Below the pieces are notes generated by a model. The model made no database searches. It worked only from the letters and a program-made list of their open reading frames with translations, and had not been told where the DNA came from. 64,000 nt of DNA from Claveliimonas monacensis. Lineage in GTDB: Bacteria; Bacillota; Clostridia; Lachnospirales; Lachnospiraceae. Of the stretch, positions 13,527 to 21,165 are shown piece by piece (the stretch's first letter is position 1; the number at the start of each line of letters is the position of its first letter). The position numbers and the translations under genes are program-made. Location: assembly GCF_014982975.1 (NCBI RefSeq), contig NZ_JADCKL010000006.1, forward strand, positions 62,001 to 126,000, read 5' to 3'.

Positions 13527-14372
13527 CTACACTCCCTGCGTGGCTTTGGAGGACTCTGCCCTCTTCTTCATAACAGCCAGCACGATGACAGCCACCACAG
13601 CAGCCACGATCATCCCGGCAGCCAGAGCTGTACCGCTTCCGGCCCAGTCCGCCTCCCAGTCGATGAGGGACATGCCGCTCTCTGCCAGCATCTCCGCACA
13701 GACAGCCACGGCAAATGCCACCAGCGAACCGAGGACTACCTTCGCGTTTACTGCGCCCAGGGCCGTCTCCTTTGTCCTGGGCCTCATGCCGATCAGAGGC
13801 TCGATCTTCCCGTAAAGCCTGGGCACAAGGAACAGCGTCGGAAGCATGCAGAACAGGATGCCCGAGAAGACCACGTCATTGAGGCAGGCAAATCCCTCTG
13901 TGGCGAACACGCTCTGGGGAAGTCCCGGAACCGCCTCAAAATCCTGCACCGCAAACTGTACCTTCAGGATGTCCACGATCATGCCCAGCACCTGCTGGAT
14001 GATAACGCCGCTGATAGCTGCGATTCCCACCATTTTCCGGTTTCTGGGGTCTCTCACCATTCTCCCCGCAATGTACACACCGATCGTCACTGTGATGAAT
14101 TTCTCCAGCTCTCCCAGTCCTCCGAACTGTCCCAGCATGATCTCGCTGAAGACAAGCTCGCCGGTAGCTGCGCCAAGGGCTGCTGACATAGGATCAAACA
14201 GCATGGCCAGCACCAGGGGGATGAACAGGAAATACTCCACTGAAAATTCCACGATGCCCACCTGGATAGATGGGATGAGTTCTGTAAATAAAGTTGCCAG
14301 TCCGTAAAGGGACATTGTGAGCACAAACACCATAAGCTTCTGTGACTGCGTCGCATTCTCTCGCTTTGTCAT
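13527..14372 (-). CDS. ECF transporter substrate-binding (S) component
   Basis: A 281-residue very hydrophobic protein with at least six membrane segments, first in the ECF operon. The N-terminal region (LYGLATLFTELIPSIQVGIVEFSVEYFLF and ALGAATGELVFSE) looks like S components that carry a solvent-side acidic pocket. It is longer than the roughly 180-200 residues usual for S proteins, with an extra pair of segments at the C-terminus. The transported compound cannot be read from the sequence. The operon's phosphoesterase, phosphatase and RpiR regulator argue for a polyol or sugar-related compound rather than a vitamin or metal. The ATG follows AGGAGGTAAGAGAAA. Confidence 0.78.
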   Translation of the reverse strand: MTKRENATQSQKLMVFVLTMSLYGLATLFTELIPSIQVGIVEFSVEYFLFIPLVLAMLFDPMSAALGAATGELVFSEIMLGQFGGLGELEKFITVTIGVYIAGRMVRDPRNRKMVGIAAISGVIIQQVLGMIVDILKVQFAVQDFEAVPGLPQSVFATEGFACLNDVVFSGILFCMLPTLFLVPRLYGKIEPLIGMRPRTKETALGAVNAKVVLGSLVAFAVAVCAEMLAESGMSLIDWEADWAGSGTALAAGMIVAAVVAVIVLAVMKKRAESSKATQGV

Positions 14373-14495
14373 TTTCTCTTACCTCCTGATAACAGTTCTT
14401 GTCGTTATTGATGATCATCATCTCTCATCATCTACTCCGTCATCATAGCAGAAGGAGGTTAAATGCATCCGCTCAGTATCGTAAAATGTAAGTTA

Positions 14496-14524
14496 ATTTT
14501 CATTTCTATTTATATAATGAAAAT
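14496..14524. promoter_or_regulatory. Inverted repeat upstream of the ECF operon
   Basis: ATTTTCATT (14496-14504) and AATGAAAAT (14516-14524) are perfect inverted arms 11 bases apart, about 130 bases upstream of the S-component start, in an AT-rich stretch that includes TATATAA. The remaining leader to 14373 shows no gene. It is a candidate operator for the RpiR protein; this is inferred from symmetry and position. Confidence 0.4.
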
Positions 14525-14577
14525 ATTTTTACGCATTTTAATCAGCTGCTCTTCCTATATTGCAGAAAAAAAGAGCC

Positions 14578-14587
14578 CCATCCTCAG
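14578..14587. repeat. Target-site duplication, left copy
   Basis: The 10-base sequence CCATCCTCAG directly abuts the left inverted repeat of the IS element and is repeated at 16229-16238. A 10-base duplication is within the 10-12 bases typical of the IS4 family. Confidence 0.93.
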
Positions 14588-14704
14588 CAATGTCATTTAG
14601 TTAAGGCACTGAAATGATAACTCTCTTTTAGGCAGAACTTGGGGATTCCCAGCTCTGCCTATTGTTTTCCTTTTTAGGAAAAAGTTTGTCTGTGTTCAAG
14701 CAGC

Positions 14705-14730
14705 ATAAAAAGACAGATTGCCATCTGTCT
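14705..14730 (-). terminator. Transposase terminator
   Basis: On the minus strand the stem AGACAGAT/ATCTGTCT (14723-14730 and 14711-14718) with loop GGCA is followed by TTTTATG, 27 bases after the transposase stop. Confidence 0.8.
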
Positions 14731-14756
14731 GAAAAAGAGATATACTTTTGTAGAAG

Positions 14757-16061
14757 TTAAGCAACTCGATACAGGAAACTTATTGCTGACTTGGGTTTGA
14801 CTTTGCGAGGGTCTGAACGCCCAGGTCTGACAGGTAAAAGATTCTTCCGTATCAGTTCCTCAACGTTAGGTGGAGAAATATCATTCCGAAGGAAATATCG
14901 GCATACATGGATTGCTATTGTGTAGTTCATTTGATAAATATGTTTTGTATCCTTTTGATGGATCATCACGTGTATCGTGATGATTTCACAATAGTTATAA
15001 AGGATCAGACGTGCATATATTTCCTGCATGATATACTCCACCTTTTTTGAATGAAAACAGCTTAACCCAATTGAATATTTCAATTCCCGGAAAGAGGTTT
15101 CTATCCCCCATCTCATCGCGTAAATCTTCTTTATCTCTTCTGCCGGAAATTCTTCTATGGGGAGATTTGTAATAATGCACTCATATGAACTCTCTGAAAG
15201 AGTAAACCTGACCACCCGAAAATTTAAGGTATAAAACTTTTTATGGTGTAAATCCAGATAGTCAAAAGGGCTTGATTTGGGGAGGACCTTGTATTGTTTT
15301 GGATTGGATTTTACTTCGTTGGTCTGTTTTCGGGTCAGTACAAGCTGCATGGTATGATCAAATTCATCCTTATCAGGGAGCGAGAAACTTCCTGTCATGC
15401 TGCCCCGGCCGCCATCCTTTACGCGAATCAGATAGTACATCTCTTTTTCCTGGACATGGGCAAAGATGTTATAGGTTTCATACCCTCTGTCAGCGATAAA
15501 AATAGTTTTCTTTTGTCCACGGTAACGGTCGATCATCTGAGTCATTGCAAGAGATTCATTTTCTTTCCGTGCAGGCTGTATCACAACATCGGTATAGCGC
15601 TTTTCACACAGGTCATAAAGCGCGTTCAGGTGGATCTGGTTAAAGCCTCTATCTGTTGACAGCGACTGGAAATAAGTGTCCGTATCTTTGGGGTTACGGG
15701 GAATATTCAGGTCAGACCCATCACAGGCTAACAGGCGATAGCCATTATAATTCTTTTGGAGTGGAAAGAGAGAATTAAATTCATGGAACAAAAAAGGGAA
15801 TGTCTCCGGAAGCAGCTTGCTTCTCTGCTGGTGAAAGGCAGAAGCGGAGGGTGTATCAACGGAAAACCGAAAAAAATCCAACAATTCATTTTTCAAGCCG
15901 CCATTTTCCATAGAAAGAATACATTGGATTGTGGATGCAAAATCGAGTTTTCTGTTTCTTGAAAAATCAGCCGCAGGATTTTTTGCAAACAGCCATGGGA
16001 GCGAAGCCATTTCCTGGATCAGTGACAAAAGACTGTTTTTTACATGTTCAGCAAATATCAT
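14757..16061 (-). CDS. IS4-family DDE transposase
   Basis: A 434-residue transposase. The catalytic DDE residues are visible in ACDGSDLNIPRN (first D), TIFIADRGYETYN (second D) and the C-terminal glutamate of YAMRWGIETSFRELK. That last motif matches the Y-x2-R-x3-E-x6-K signature of the IS4 family exactly. I chose the ATG at 16061 because GGAGG lies 8 bases before it; the frame stays open to 16127 without a ribosome site. No frameshift or stop is seen, so the enzyme is probably functional. Confidence 0.95.
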   Translation of the reverse strand: MIFAEHVKNSLLSLIQEMASLPWLFAKNPAADFSRNRKLDFASTIQCILSMENGGLKNELLDFFRFSVDTPSASAFHQQRSKLLPETFPFLFHEFNSLFPLQKNYNGYRLLACDGSDLNIPRNPKDTDTYFQSLSTDRGFNQIHLNALYDLCEKRYTDVVIQPARKENESLAMTQMIDRYRGQKKTIFIADRGYETYNIFAHVQEKEMYYLIRVKDGGRGSMTGSFSLPDKDEFDHTMQLVLTRKQTNEVKSNPKQYKVLPKSSPFDYLDLHHKKFYTLNFRVVRFTLSESSYECIITNLPIEEFPAEEIKKIYAMRWGIETSFRELKYSIGLSCFHSKKVEYIMQEIYARLILYNYCEIITIHVMIHQKDTKHIYQMNYTIAIHVCRYFLRNDISPPNVEELIRKNLLPVRPGRSDPRKVKPKSAISFLYRVA

Positions 16062-16146
16062 AAGCGTTACCTCCAAAAATGTAATACATTTAAGGGGCTT
16101 CGCCGCAAATTTTTCTATGTATGTCAAGTGTTTTTTGAAAAATACG

Positions 16147-16188
16147 TAAAAAAAGAGCAGGGTACATATCTCTTATATACCTTGCTCT
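16147..16188 (-). terminator. Inward-blocking terminator of the IS element
   Basis: On the minus strand AGAGCAaGGTA (16188-16178) pairs with TACCcTGCTCT (16164-16154) and is followed by seven U. It lies inside the IS upstream of the transposase gene, so it would stop transcription entering from the nitrilase-family gene. It may replace the terminator that the insertion broke. Confidence 0.8.
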
Positions 16189-16228
16189 GTAAGAACCGCT
16201 CCGCTAATGTCTTAACTAAATGACATTG

Positions 16229-16238
16229 CCATCCTCAG
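16229..16238. repeat. Target-site duplication, right copy
   Basis: This is the second copy of CCATCCTCAG next to the right inverted repeat. The GGGCTCT at 16238-16244 is one arm of a terminator whose other arm (AGAGCCC, 14572-14578) and U-run now lie on the far side of the element. Confidence 0.93.
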
Positions 16239-16272
16239 GGCTCTTTCTCCGGTCTATGTTCTGTCCGCACTT

Positions 16273-17079
16273 CTATCCATACACTTCCTCCCGCCTGGCC
16301 GACAGAAGGGGCAGCTCTCTTCGCACTTTGTCTGCATAGGAAAGATCAATGGTATTGACAATGACACCTTCTTCCTCCCCCATCTCCTCTATCACATCTC
16401 CCCACGGAGAGACGAGGAGCGTATGTCCCCAGGCCACATAGTTGGCCTGCATATCCCTGGCGCAGGAAGTTCCAGCCACAAAGCACTGGTTATCCACCGC
16501 CCGGCTGCGGAACATGAGCTCCCAGTGCGCCGGCCCGGTCGTCATGTTGAAAGCCGCTGGCACAAGGATCAGGCGGGCCCCCTCAAGGACCATTCTTCTG
16601 GCCAGCTCCGGAAACCGGAAGTCAAAGCAGATACACAGGCCTATCTTCCCGAACTCCGTATCAAACACCGTGCAGGCATCCCCCGGTGTCAGCGTCTCCG
16701 ACTCCCGGAAGTGCTGTCCGCCCTCCACCTGGATGTCAAACATGTGGACCTTTCGGTGTTTTGCGATCTGACGGCCGTCTCTGTCAAACACATAAGCCGT
16801 GTTGTAGACCTTGCCCGCCTCATCTCTCTCCGACACGGATCCGGCTGCCAGGTAGATGCTGTGCTCTCTGGCCAGGCTGCTCAGTCTGCTCCACACAGGG
16901 CCACCCTCATCCTCCGCATAGGACGGGAACAGGCTGGTCTCGTAAGGACAGCAGAACATCTCCCCCAGCATGACCAGATCCGGCTTCTGCCCATCCAGCT
17001 CTCTCAGGCGGACTTCCAGCTGTTCCAGGTTCTCCATCTTCTCACTGTACACATGGGACTGTATCTGCGCGATCTTCAT
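16273..17079 (-). CDS. Carbon-nitrogen hydrolase (nitrilase superfamily, omega-amidase-like)
   Basis: A 268-residue cytoplasmic amidase. The catalytic triad is visible: E40 in VMLGEMFCCPY, the lysine in AKHRKVHMFD, and the nucleophilic cysteine in IGLCICFDFRFPELAR. The DFRFPEL context and length fit omega-amidases (Nit2-like, 2-oxoglutaramate or 2-oxosuccinamate hydrolysis), but N-carbamoyl hydrolysis cannot be excluded. It lies 23 bases after an Rpn-family pseudogene. Its own terminator has been split by the IS4 element, so its transcript now runs into the IS and probably stops at the hairpin at 16147-16188. Confidence 0.9.
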   Translation of the reverse strand: MKIAQIQSHVYSEKMENLEQLEVRLRELDGQKPDLVMLGEMFCCPYETSLFPSYAEDEGGPVWSRLSSLAREHSIYLAAGSVSERDEAGKVYNTAYVFDRDGRQIAKHRKVHMFDIQVEGGQHFRESETLTPGDACTVFDTEFGKIGLCICFDFRFPELARRMVLEGARLILVPAAFNMTTGPAHWELMFRSRAVDNQCFVAGTSCARDMQANYVAWGHTLLVSPWGDVIEEMGEEEGVIVNTIDLSYADKVRRELPLLSARREEVYG

Positions 17080-17102
17080 ATCATTTCCCCTTTCCGCTGG
17101 CC

Positions 17103-17934
17103 CTACACATTCCGGGCCTTTTCCACTTCCTTCTCCGTAGCCCCGGTAAGACGCTTGATCTCTTCCGGACTGGCACCGCCCTCCAGCATCCGGCGGATCA
17201 TGGACAGTCGCCCCTGTTCAATGCCTTCCTGTCTTCCCTCTTCCCTGGCTTCTTCCCGCTCCTGCCTTATATGCCTCGCCTGATCATACTCGTATATGCT
17301 CATCCTCTTCGCCTCCGCTCGATATTTCCTCAAAAACTCCTCAAGGATCCCCTCCCGGATACATTCTGTGATGGTGCGCTCCACCGCCTCTTCTATGGGC
17401 ATCTCCGCAGCATGCCTTCTTATGCAGGCCGTGTACCTGGCATAGTCTGCCAGGGTCCTGCACGCTTTCATAAGCTCCGGATTATGACCTGCGTTAATGT
17501 TCAGCATCACCGCCTCCAGCTCCAGTTTATGCTCTTCTTCCTCCACCTCGTACAAATCCGACAGCTTCAGTACCCGCCTGTCAGGCTGCGCCTCCTCCCC
17601 GTTGTAAAAGATGATGAACCGGGGCGGCGGGAGTTTCACTTTTTTCCTTCCATATAGATTTTCGTTTTTGGTCAGGTCCGCATACAGATCTGCCAGATAC
17701 AAAAGCATCCGCAGCGGAAGATTGGGGCTGTAGGTGGACTGGTGCTCGTACAGGGAGAGCTGAGAGTCGATCACAAAGGACAGGTCGTTCTTGATGGCCA
17801 TGTAGATCGCGTTCTCCAGTGTATTGACACGCAGCGCCCCTGGGTCCTTATACTGTTTTCCGCTTACCGCATTATAAAGTCCCAGCAGCTCGGCCTTGCT
17901 TCTTCCGGCCCTGTTTCTTTTGTTTTCTGCTCAT
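17103..17934 (-). pseudogene. Rpn/PD-(D/E)XK transposase-family gene, copy 1, N-terminal deletion and frameshift
   Basis: A ribosome site (AAGGAGGTGCCT) and ATG at 17934 open a frame matching the basic start of copy 3 (MSRKQKKQGRKK). After about 15 codons it shifts frame and stops. The homology resumes in another frame at ELLGLYNAVSGK and runs through the core (open from 17801) to the C-terminus. Compared with copy 3, about 30 codons are missing, including the segment before MLFSDKK. The nuclease-core residues in IKNDLSFVIDSQLSLYEHQST are retained, so an internal start at 17801 might still give a 232-residue product. Rpn proteins are DNA endonucleases that promote RecA-independent recombination. 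Confidence 0.85.
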
Positions 17935-18085
17935 AGGCACCTCCTTTTTGAAGAATCGCAGGAGGCAGCCTGTTAAAGCAAAACATGATCTTCAGGAAAC
18001 CTCTCTGCTTTATTGATGGGAATAAAAAGCATCGAGATTTCTTTTAGATCTTTTGATAGATTTTAGATACGGCTTATGCCGCCAG

Positions 18086-18148
18086 AAACTGCCAGAAATA
18101 TAATGCTTTGTGCATATAATAGCATATATCCCAAGAAGTTTCCATAAG
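18086..18148. repeat. Palindromic repeat PR-1, upstream of Rpn copy 1
   Basis: An imperfect palindrome of about 62 bases beginning AAACTGCCAGA and ending near TTTCCATAAG, with a central TATA-rich part. Four relatives lie beside the other Rpn genes (37464, 38560, 40657, 41830). About 150 bases between it and the Rpn start share sequence with the upstream regions of the other copies. Confidence 0.8.
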
Positions 18149-18180
18149 CATTTTTATTAAGATTAACACACAAACGTGTG

Positions 18181-18208
18181 AAAAAACCGCAGTCCCAAGG
18201 GACTGCGG
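18181..18208 (-). terminator. Original terminator of tuf, now stranded
   Basis: On the minus strand CCGCAGTCCC pairs with GGGACTGCGG and is followed by TTTTTTC. It lies just beyond a remnant of the tuf 3' end, 13 kb from the tuf gene, so it is what used to follow tuf before the element inserted. Confidence 0.85.
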
Positions 18209-18241
18209 CTGTATTTACATGATTAAGCTGTTGCTCAAAGA

Positions 18242-18295
18242 TTACTCGATGATTGTAGCAACACGGCCTGATCCTACTGTACGTCCGCCTTCACG
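18242..18295 (-). repeat. Left junction (att site): displaced 3' end of tuf
   Basis: These 54 bases match the last 54 bases of tuf (31481-31534) at 51 positions, in the same orientation, and encode the EF-Tu C-terminus ending VATIIE and stop. Similarity ends abruptly at 18296. The longest exact match is 30 bases (18257-18286), which bounds the likely crossover. It is the original chromosomal tuf end, displaced by integration. Confidence 0.92.
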
Positions 18296-18397
18296 ATATC
18301 AGACCAGTGTATTACGGTGTGCAAATGGTGATTTTTCGTGTGATTCGTGGAGGAAAGTCCGGATTTTCCGCTGTGTCCGTGTGGTTTTCTGGAATTT

Positions 18398-18417
18398 TGT
18401 TATCATGATGTTATCAT
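18398..18417. promoter_or_regulatory. Candidate integrase arm-binding sites, left end
   Basis: Two direct copies of TGTTATCAT (18398-18406 and 18409-18417) lie 11 bases apart about 100 bases inside the left junction. Three copies in the same orientation lie near the right junction (31257, 31287, 31298), two of them also 11 bases apart. Paired short direct repeats near both ends are typical of integrase arm sites; assignment is inferred. Confidence 0.5.
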
Positions 18418-18423
18418 TGCATT

Positions 18424-20226
18424 TTATTCAATATAACTAAAACCTAAAACAACACTATTAAAATCATCCCCTAATTGCAATGGCTTTTTATTATTATCTT
18501 TCTTCTCCAAAAGTAATTGATGTTCAAATTCATAATGTGAAAGAAGACTATACACGACTTCTAACGAACTATATCCCTTTCCTATATAAAAAATTATTGT
18601 ATCTATTAAATTATCTACATAAAAATGCAGATTTTGTACTATTAAATCAATATATGGAAAATGCGATCCATCATGAACTATCATGTTTCTATTTCTATAT
18701 ATACGCATAATTTGCCACTCTAATCTTTTCCTATGTTTTTCAAGAACATTTTTCACTTTGCTTCGATCCGAAAACTGTTCTGCATAATGTTCTATTCTAT
18801 ACCTCAACAACGGATAATTATATATTGCAGCTTCTAATTCCTGTTTATTTTGTGCATATTCAGGAAGAACAAGTAATGCTATCATTTTTTCTATTTCATT
18901 TTTTCCTTTTACTTCTTCTGATAAATAATCATTAAACTCACAACAGCAATGTTTTAAGTCAAATAATAATTGTTCAATTAATGATTTGATATATGATGCA
19001 TTCAAAACAGTGGTCAATGCATTACTAATCTGAGTAATTTTTACATAGCTATTTTTCTTATCTACTTCTATTAGCACTTCAATGATTGTCCATAAATTAA
19101 GTAACTGATTACTGACATTCTGATCTTCCATTGCAGATGTATGTAAATTAATTGCATTTATCATTTTATCCCCGATAACAGGAAAACTATTAATTATTTC
19201 CGCTATTCGCGCATAAGTTTGTTGTTCTGTTTTTCCACGTTCCCTAAGCAATAGCAATGCTGGTTTTTTCAAATAATAATCTTTTCCTGTTTCTAAATCT
19301 TTTACTATAGCCTGATTTGCATAAAAAGTTTTATTCGTATGACTATTATATTGTTTAAGTGATACACACAAACTTATCACTGCATGTGCTTTACGCCTTG
19401 CATCTTCTGGCTCTAATGATTCTATTTCTATGCCTACTATCCATGGGCTTGAATTTCCAAACAATCCGTTTTTATTTTCACTCACCTCTATATTTTCAAA
19501 AAGCTCTAATAATTTTTTAGCGTCTCTCTTTTTTACCGGAAAAGTCACTTTATATTTTTTCATTTGAAAATCAAATAAATTCAAAAAATAAGTAATTTCT
19601 GTTGACACATCTTTTATTTCATGTTTTCCAGAATAATATCTTTCTTTAATTTGTGAATAAATATATTCTTGACTATAGCCACGATTAATCAATTCCGTAA
19701 GCAACACCCTAGACAACGCAGATAATTTTTGACAATTCTGTACATTAAATTCAAAATTATTTATACACTCTTTAATTTCCGTTTTTAGAGTCTCAAAATA
19801 CTTATCTTGAATCATCATATCGTCTATTAAAAAGCGAACTGTTCTTTTTATCCTTTTAATCGAAATATCAGAACCTGGATCTTTTTGAAGTTTTGAAAAA
19901 TCTCTAGAATAATCTCCCTTATCATCTTTCATAAAAAACAATTCTTGGAAATTTGTACCATATAGCTTTCTTGCAATATAATCATTTAAATACATTTCCT
20001 TTAATTCATCATAAAGCGGGCGCATATTTCCTTTATCCATAATTTCTTGCTCCATTTTTTGAATACTGTTATAAATTTCCACACACAAATAATGAAAATT
20101 CAGTGTAGGAACTTTATACGAATCATGTCCATAATGAAACAACATTTCTTCCATACTTTGAACAAAAAACAAAAATGGCATTGTACTCGAATTTATATCC
20201 CATTTTTCAAAAGAATCTGCTTTCAT
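18424..20226 (-). CDS. Large protein with C-terminal HEPN RNase motif (cargo effector candidate)
   Basis: A 600-residue protein, predicted soluble and mostly helical. The C-terminal region contains RIYRNRNMIVHDG, which fits the R-x4-6-H active site of HEPN ribonucleases (R513, H518), in the setting seen in ApeA-like HEPN proteins of phage defence. The first 250 residues resemble nothing I recognise. The middle (about 250-480) includes a segment around GNSSPWIVGIEIESLEPEDA. It is the last gene of the cargo operon, 21 bases after the restriction enzyme, with GGGGGAAAAGATTA before the ATG. A role as an RNase effector is inferred from the motif and context. Confidence 0.65.
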   Translation of the reverse strand: MKADSFEKWDINSSTMPFLFFVQSMEEMLFHYGHDSYKVPTLNFHYLCVEIYNSIQKMEQEIMDKGNMRPLYDELKEMYLNDYIARKLYGTNFQELFFMKDDKGDYSRDFSKLQKDPGSDISIKRIKRTVRFLIDDMMIQDKYFETLKTEIKECINNFEFNVQNCQKLSALSRVLLTELINRGYSQEYIYSQIKERYYSGKHEIKDVSTEITYFLNLFDFQMKKYKVTFPVKKRDAKKLLELFENIEVSENKNGLFGNSSPWIVGIEIESLEPEDARRKAHAVISLCVSLKQYNSHTNKTFYANQAIVKDLETGKDYYLKKPALLLLRERGKTEQQTYARIAEIINSFPVIGDKMINAINLHTSAMEDQNVSNQLLNLWTIIEVLIEVDKKNSYVKITQISNALTTVLNASYIKSLIEQLLFDLKHCCCEFNDYLSEEVKGKNEIEKMIALLVLPEYAQNKQELEAAIYNYPLLRYRIEHYAEQFSDRSKVKNVLEKHRKRLEWQIMRIYRNRNMIVHDGSHFPYIDLIVQNLHFYVDNLIDTIIFYIGKGYSSLEVVYSLLSHYEFEHQLLLEKKDNNKKPLQLGDDFNSVVLGFSYIE

Positions 20227-20247
20227 TAATCTTTTCCCCCGTATATC

Positions 20248-21165
20248 TTATCTCGGTCCCATAAATTTGTCACCATTCAAATGTATCATATGCTCCGGCA
20301 ATTCGGCTATCCATACTTCTGTATCCCATGCCAACTCTTCCGAAAACTTTTTATACGTTTTAAAATCCCAAAATGCCGTAACAAATATTTTTCCAGCGGT
20401 TACATCTTTTGTCATTTCTGTAATTTCCAGAATACGTTTTGGATCCATTGGACCTACTGAAGTCACTGACTCAATAAAATAAATCCAATTTTTGTCTTCC
20501 CTGTACAATACGACATCCGGCATTTTATCATGAAGTGTAATCTCAAAGCCCAATTTCTTCAGTTTATCTATATTTTTCACTAAATCTTTCTCTATCGTAT
20601 CTCCTACATATAGACACTCTGCATTCTCAGCGAATCTCGGTGCAAACTCCTCTATAATTGCTTTCTGTAGTTCATTATGTTTCCCCGGCGAAAACTTAAA
20701 ATCATCCCCATTTATTTTCACAGGCATCATCTTCATTTCCTTTTTCGATGCATAAATGTCAACTAGTCTTTCATGGTACATCATATATCTCGATGATATT
20801 TCGTTCCAGCCAACGCTTTGATAGTGTTTCAACAATTCCAATGTTTCATCAGTTAAGCGATAACGATAATTTGGACTATTCGTTGCTTTCCCATTATCTT
20901 CTACTAATGCTGCTGTTCTAAATCTGTGTAATGCTTGCTTTCTAAATGTTTCTCTACTATTTTCTGCGTAAGTGCTTCCATAATTTGAATTTGTAAACTG
21001 AATAATATCATGAATTCTAATCCACTCATTTGTTGCATTTCTCCATGACATATCTGGTTTTATTCCAGCCATCGCTAATAAAACATAACAACATATATCT
21101 GCCTGCTGTGCTTTTGGCATTCCTACAAATTTCAATATTTCGCGTGCTTCTTCAATCTTATCCAC
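20248..21165 (-). CDS. Type II restriction endonuclease, BsuBI/PstI family
   Basis: A 305-residue endonuclease close to the length of BsuBI (316). The C-terminal domain shows the family blocks FSPGKHNELQKAIIEEFAPRF, LYVGDT, HDKMPDVVLY, YFIESVTSVGPMD, FVTAFWDF and the ending HLNGDKFMGPR. D217 in MPDVV and E232 in FIESV fit the PD-(D/E)xK-type centre. Known relatives cut CTGCAG, which is the expected but unproven site. The start is a GTG with GGAGGGG upstream, overlapping the methyltransferase stop by 8 bases. Residues 1-140 form the winged-helix-like N-terminal half. Confidence 0.92.
   Translation of the reverse strand: MDKIEEAREILKFVGMPKAQQADICCYVLLAMAGIKPDMSWRNATNEWIRIHDIIQFTNSNYGSTYAENSRETFRKQALHRFRTAALVEDNGKATNSPNYRYRLTDETLELLKHYQSVGWNEISSRYMMYHERLVDIYASKKEMKMMPVKINGDDFKFSPGKHNELQKAIIEEFAPRFAENAECLYVGDTIEKDLVKNIDKLKKLGFEITLHDKMPDVVLYREDKNWIYFIESVTSVGPMDPKRILEITEMTKDVTAGKIFVTAFWDFKTYKKFSEELAWDTEVWIAELPEHMIHLNGDKFMGPR

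Larger units (their letters stand above)
14588..16228 (-). mobile_element. IS4-family insertion sequence, complete (1641 bp)
   Basis: The element is bounded by perfect 18-base terminal inverted repeats, CAATGTCATTTAGTTAAG at 14588-14605 and its complement at 16211-16228. A 10-base target duplication lies outside. One transposase gene fills it. Internal minus-strand hairpins lie on both sides of that gene: a terminator after it (14705-14730) and another before it (16147-16188) that would stop incoming transcription. A plus-strand hairpin lies at about 14630-14660. The intact ends, duplication and open reading frame suggest recent, possibly active insertion. The element splits the terminator of the upstream nitrilase-family gene. 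Confidence 0.95.

Noticed and set aside
16423-17283. 286-codon plus-strand ORF opposite the nitrilase-family gene
   Set aside because: It is antisense to a gene with clear catalytic motifs and has no family resemblance.
18219-18440. Plus-strand ORF over the left junction
   Set aside because: It is antisense to the tuf fragment; the same spurious frame recurs at 31434-31673 opposite the real tuf end.
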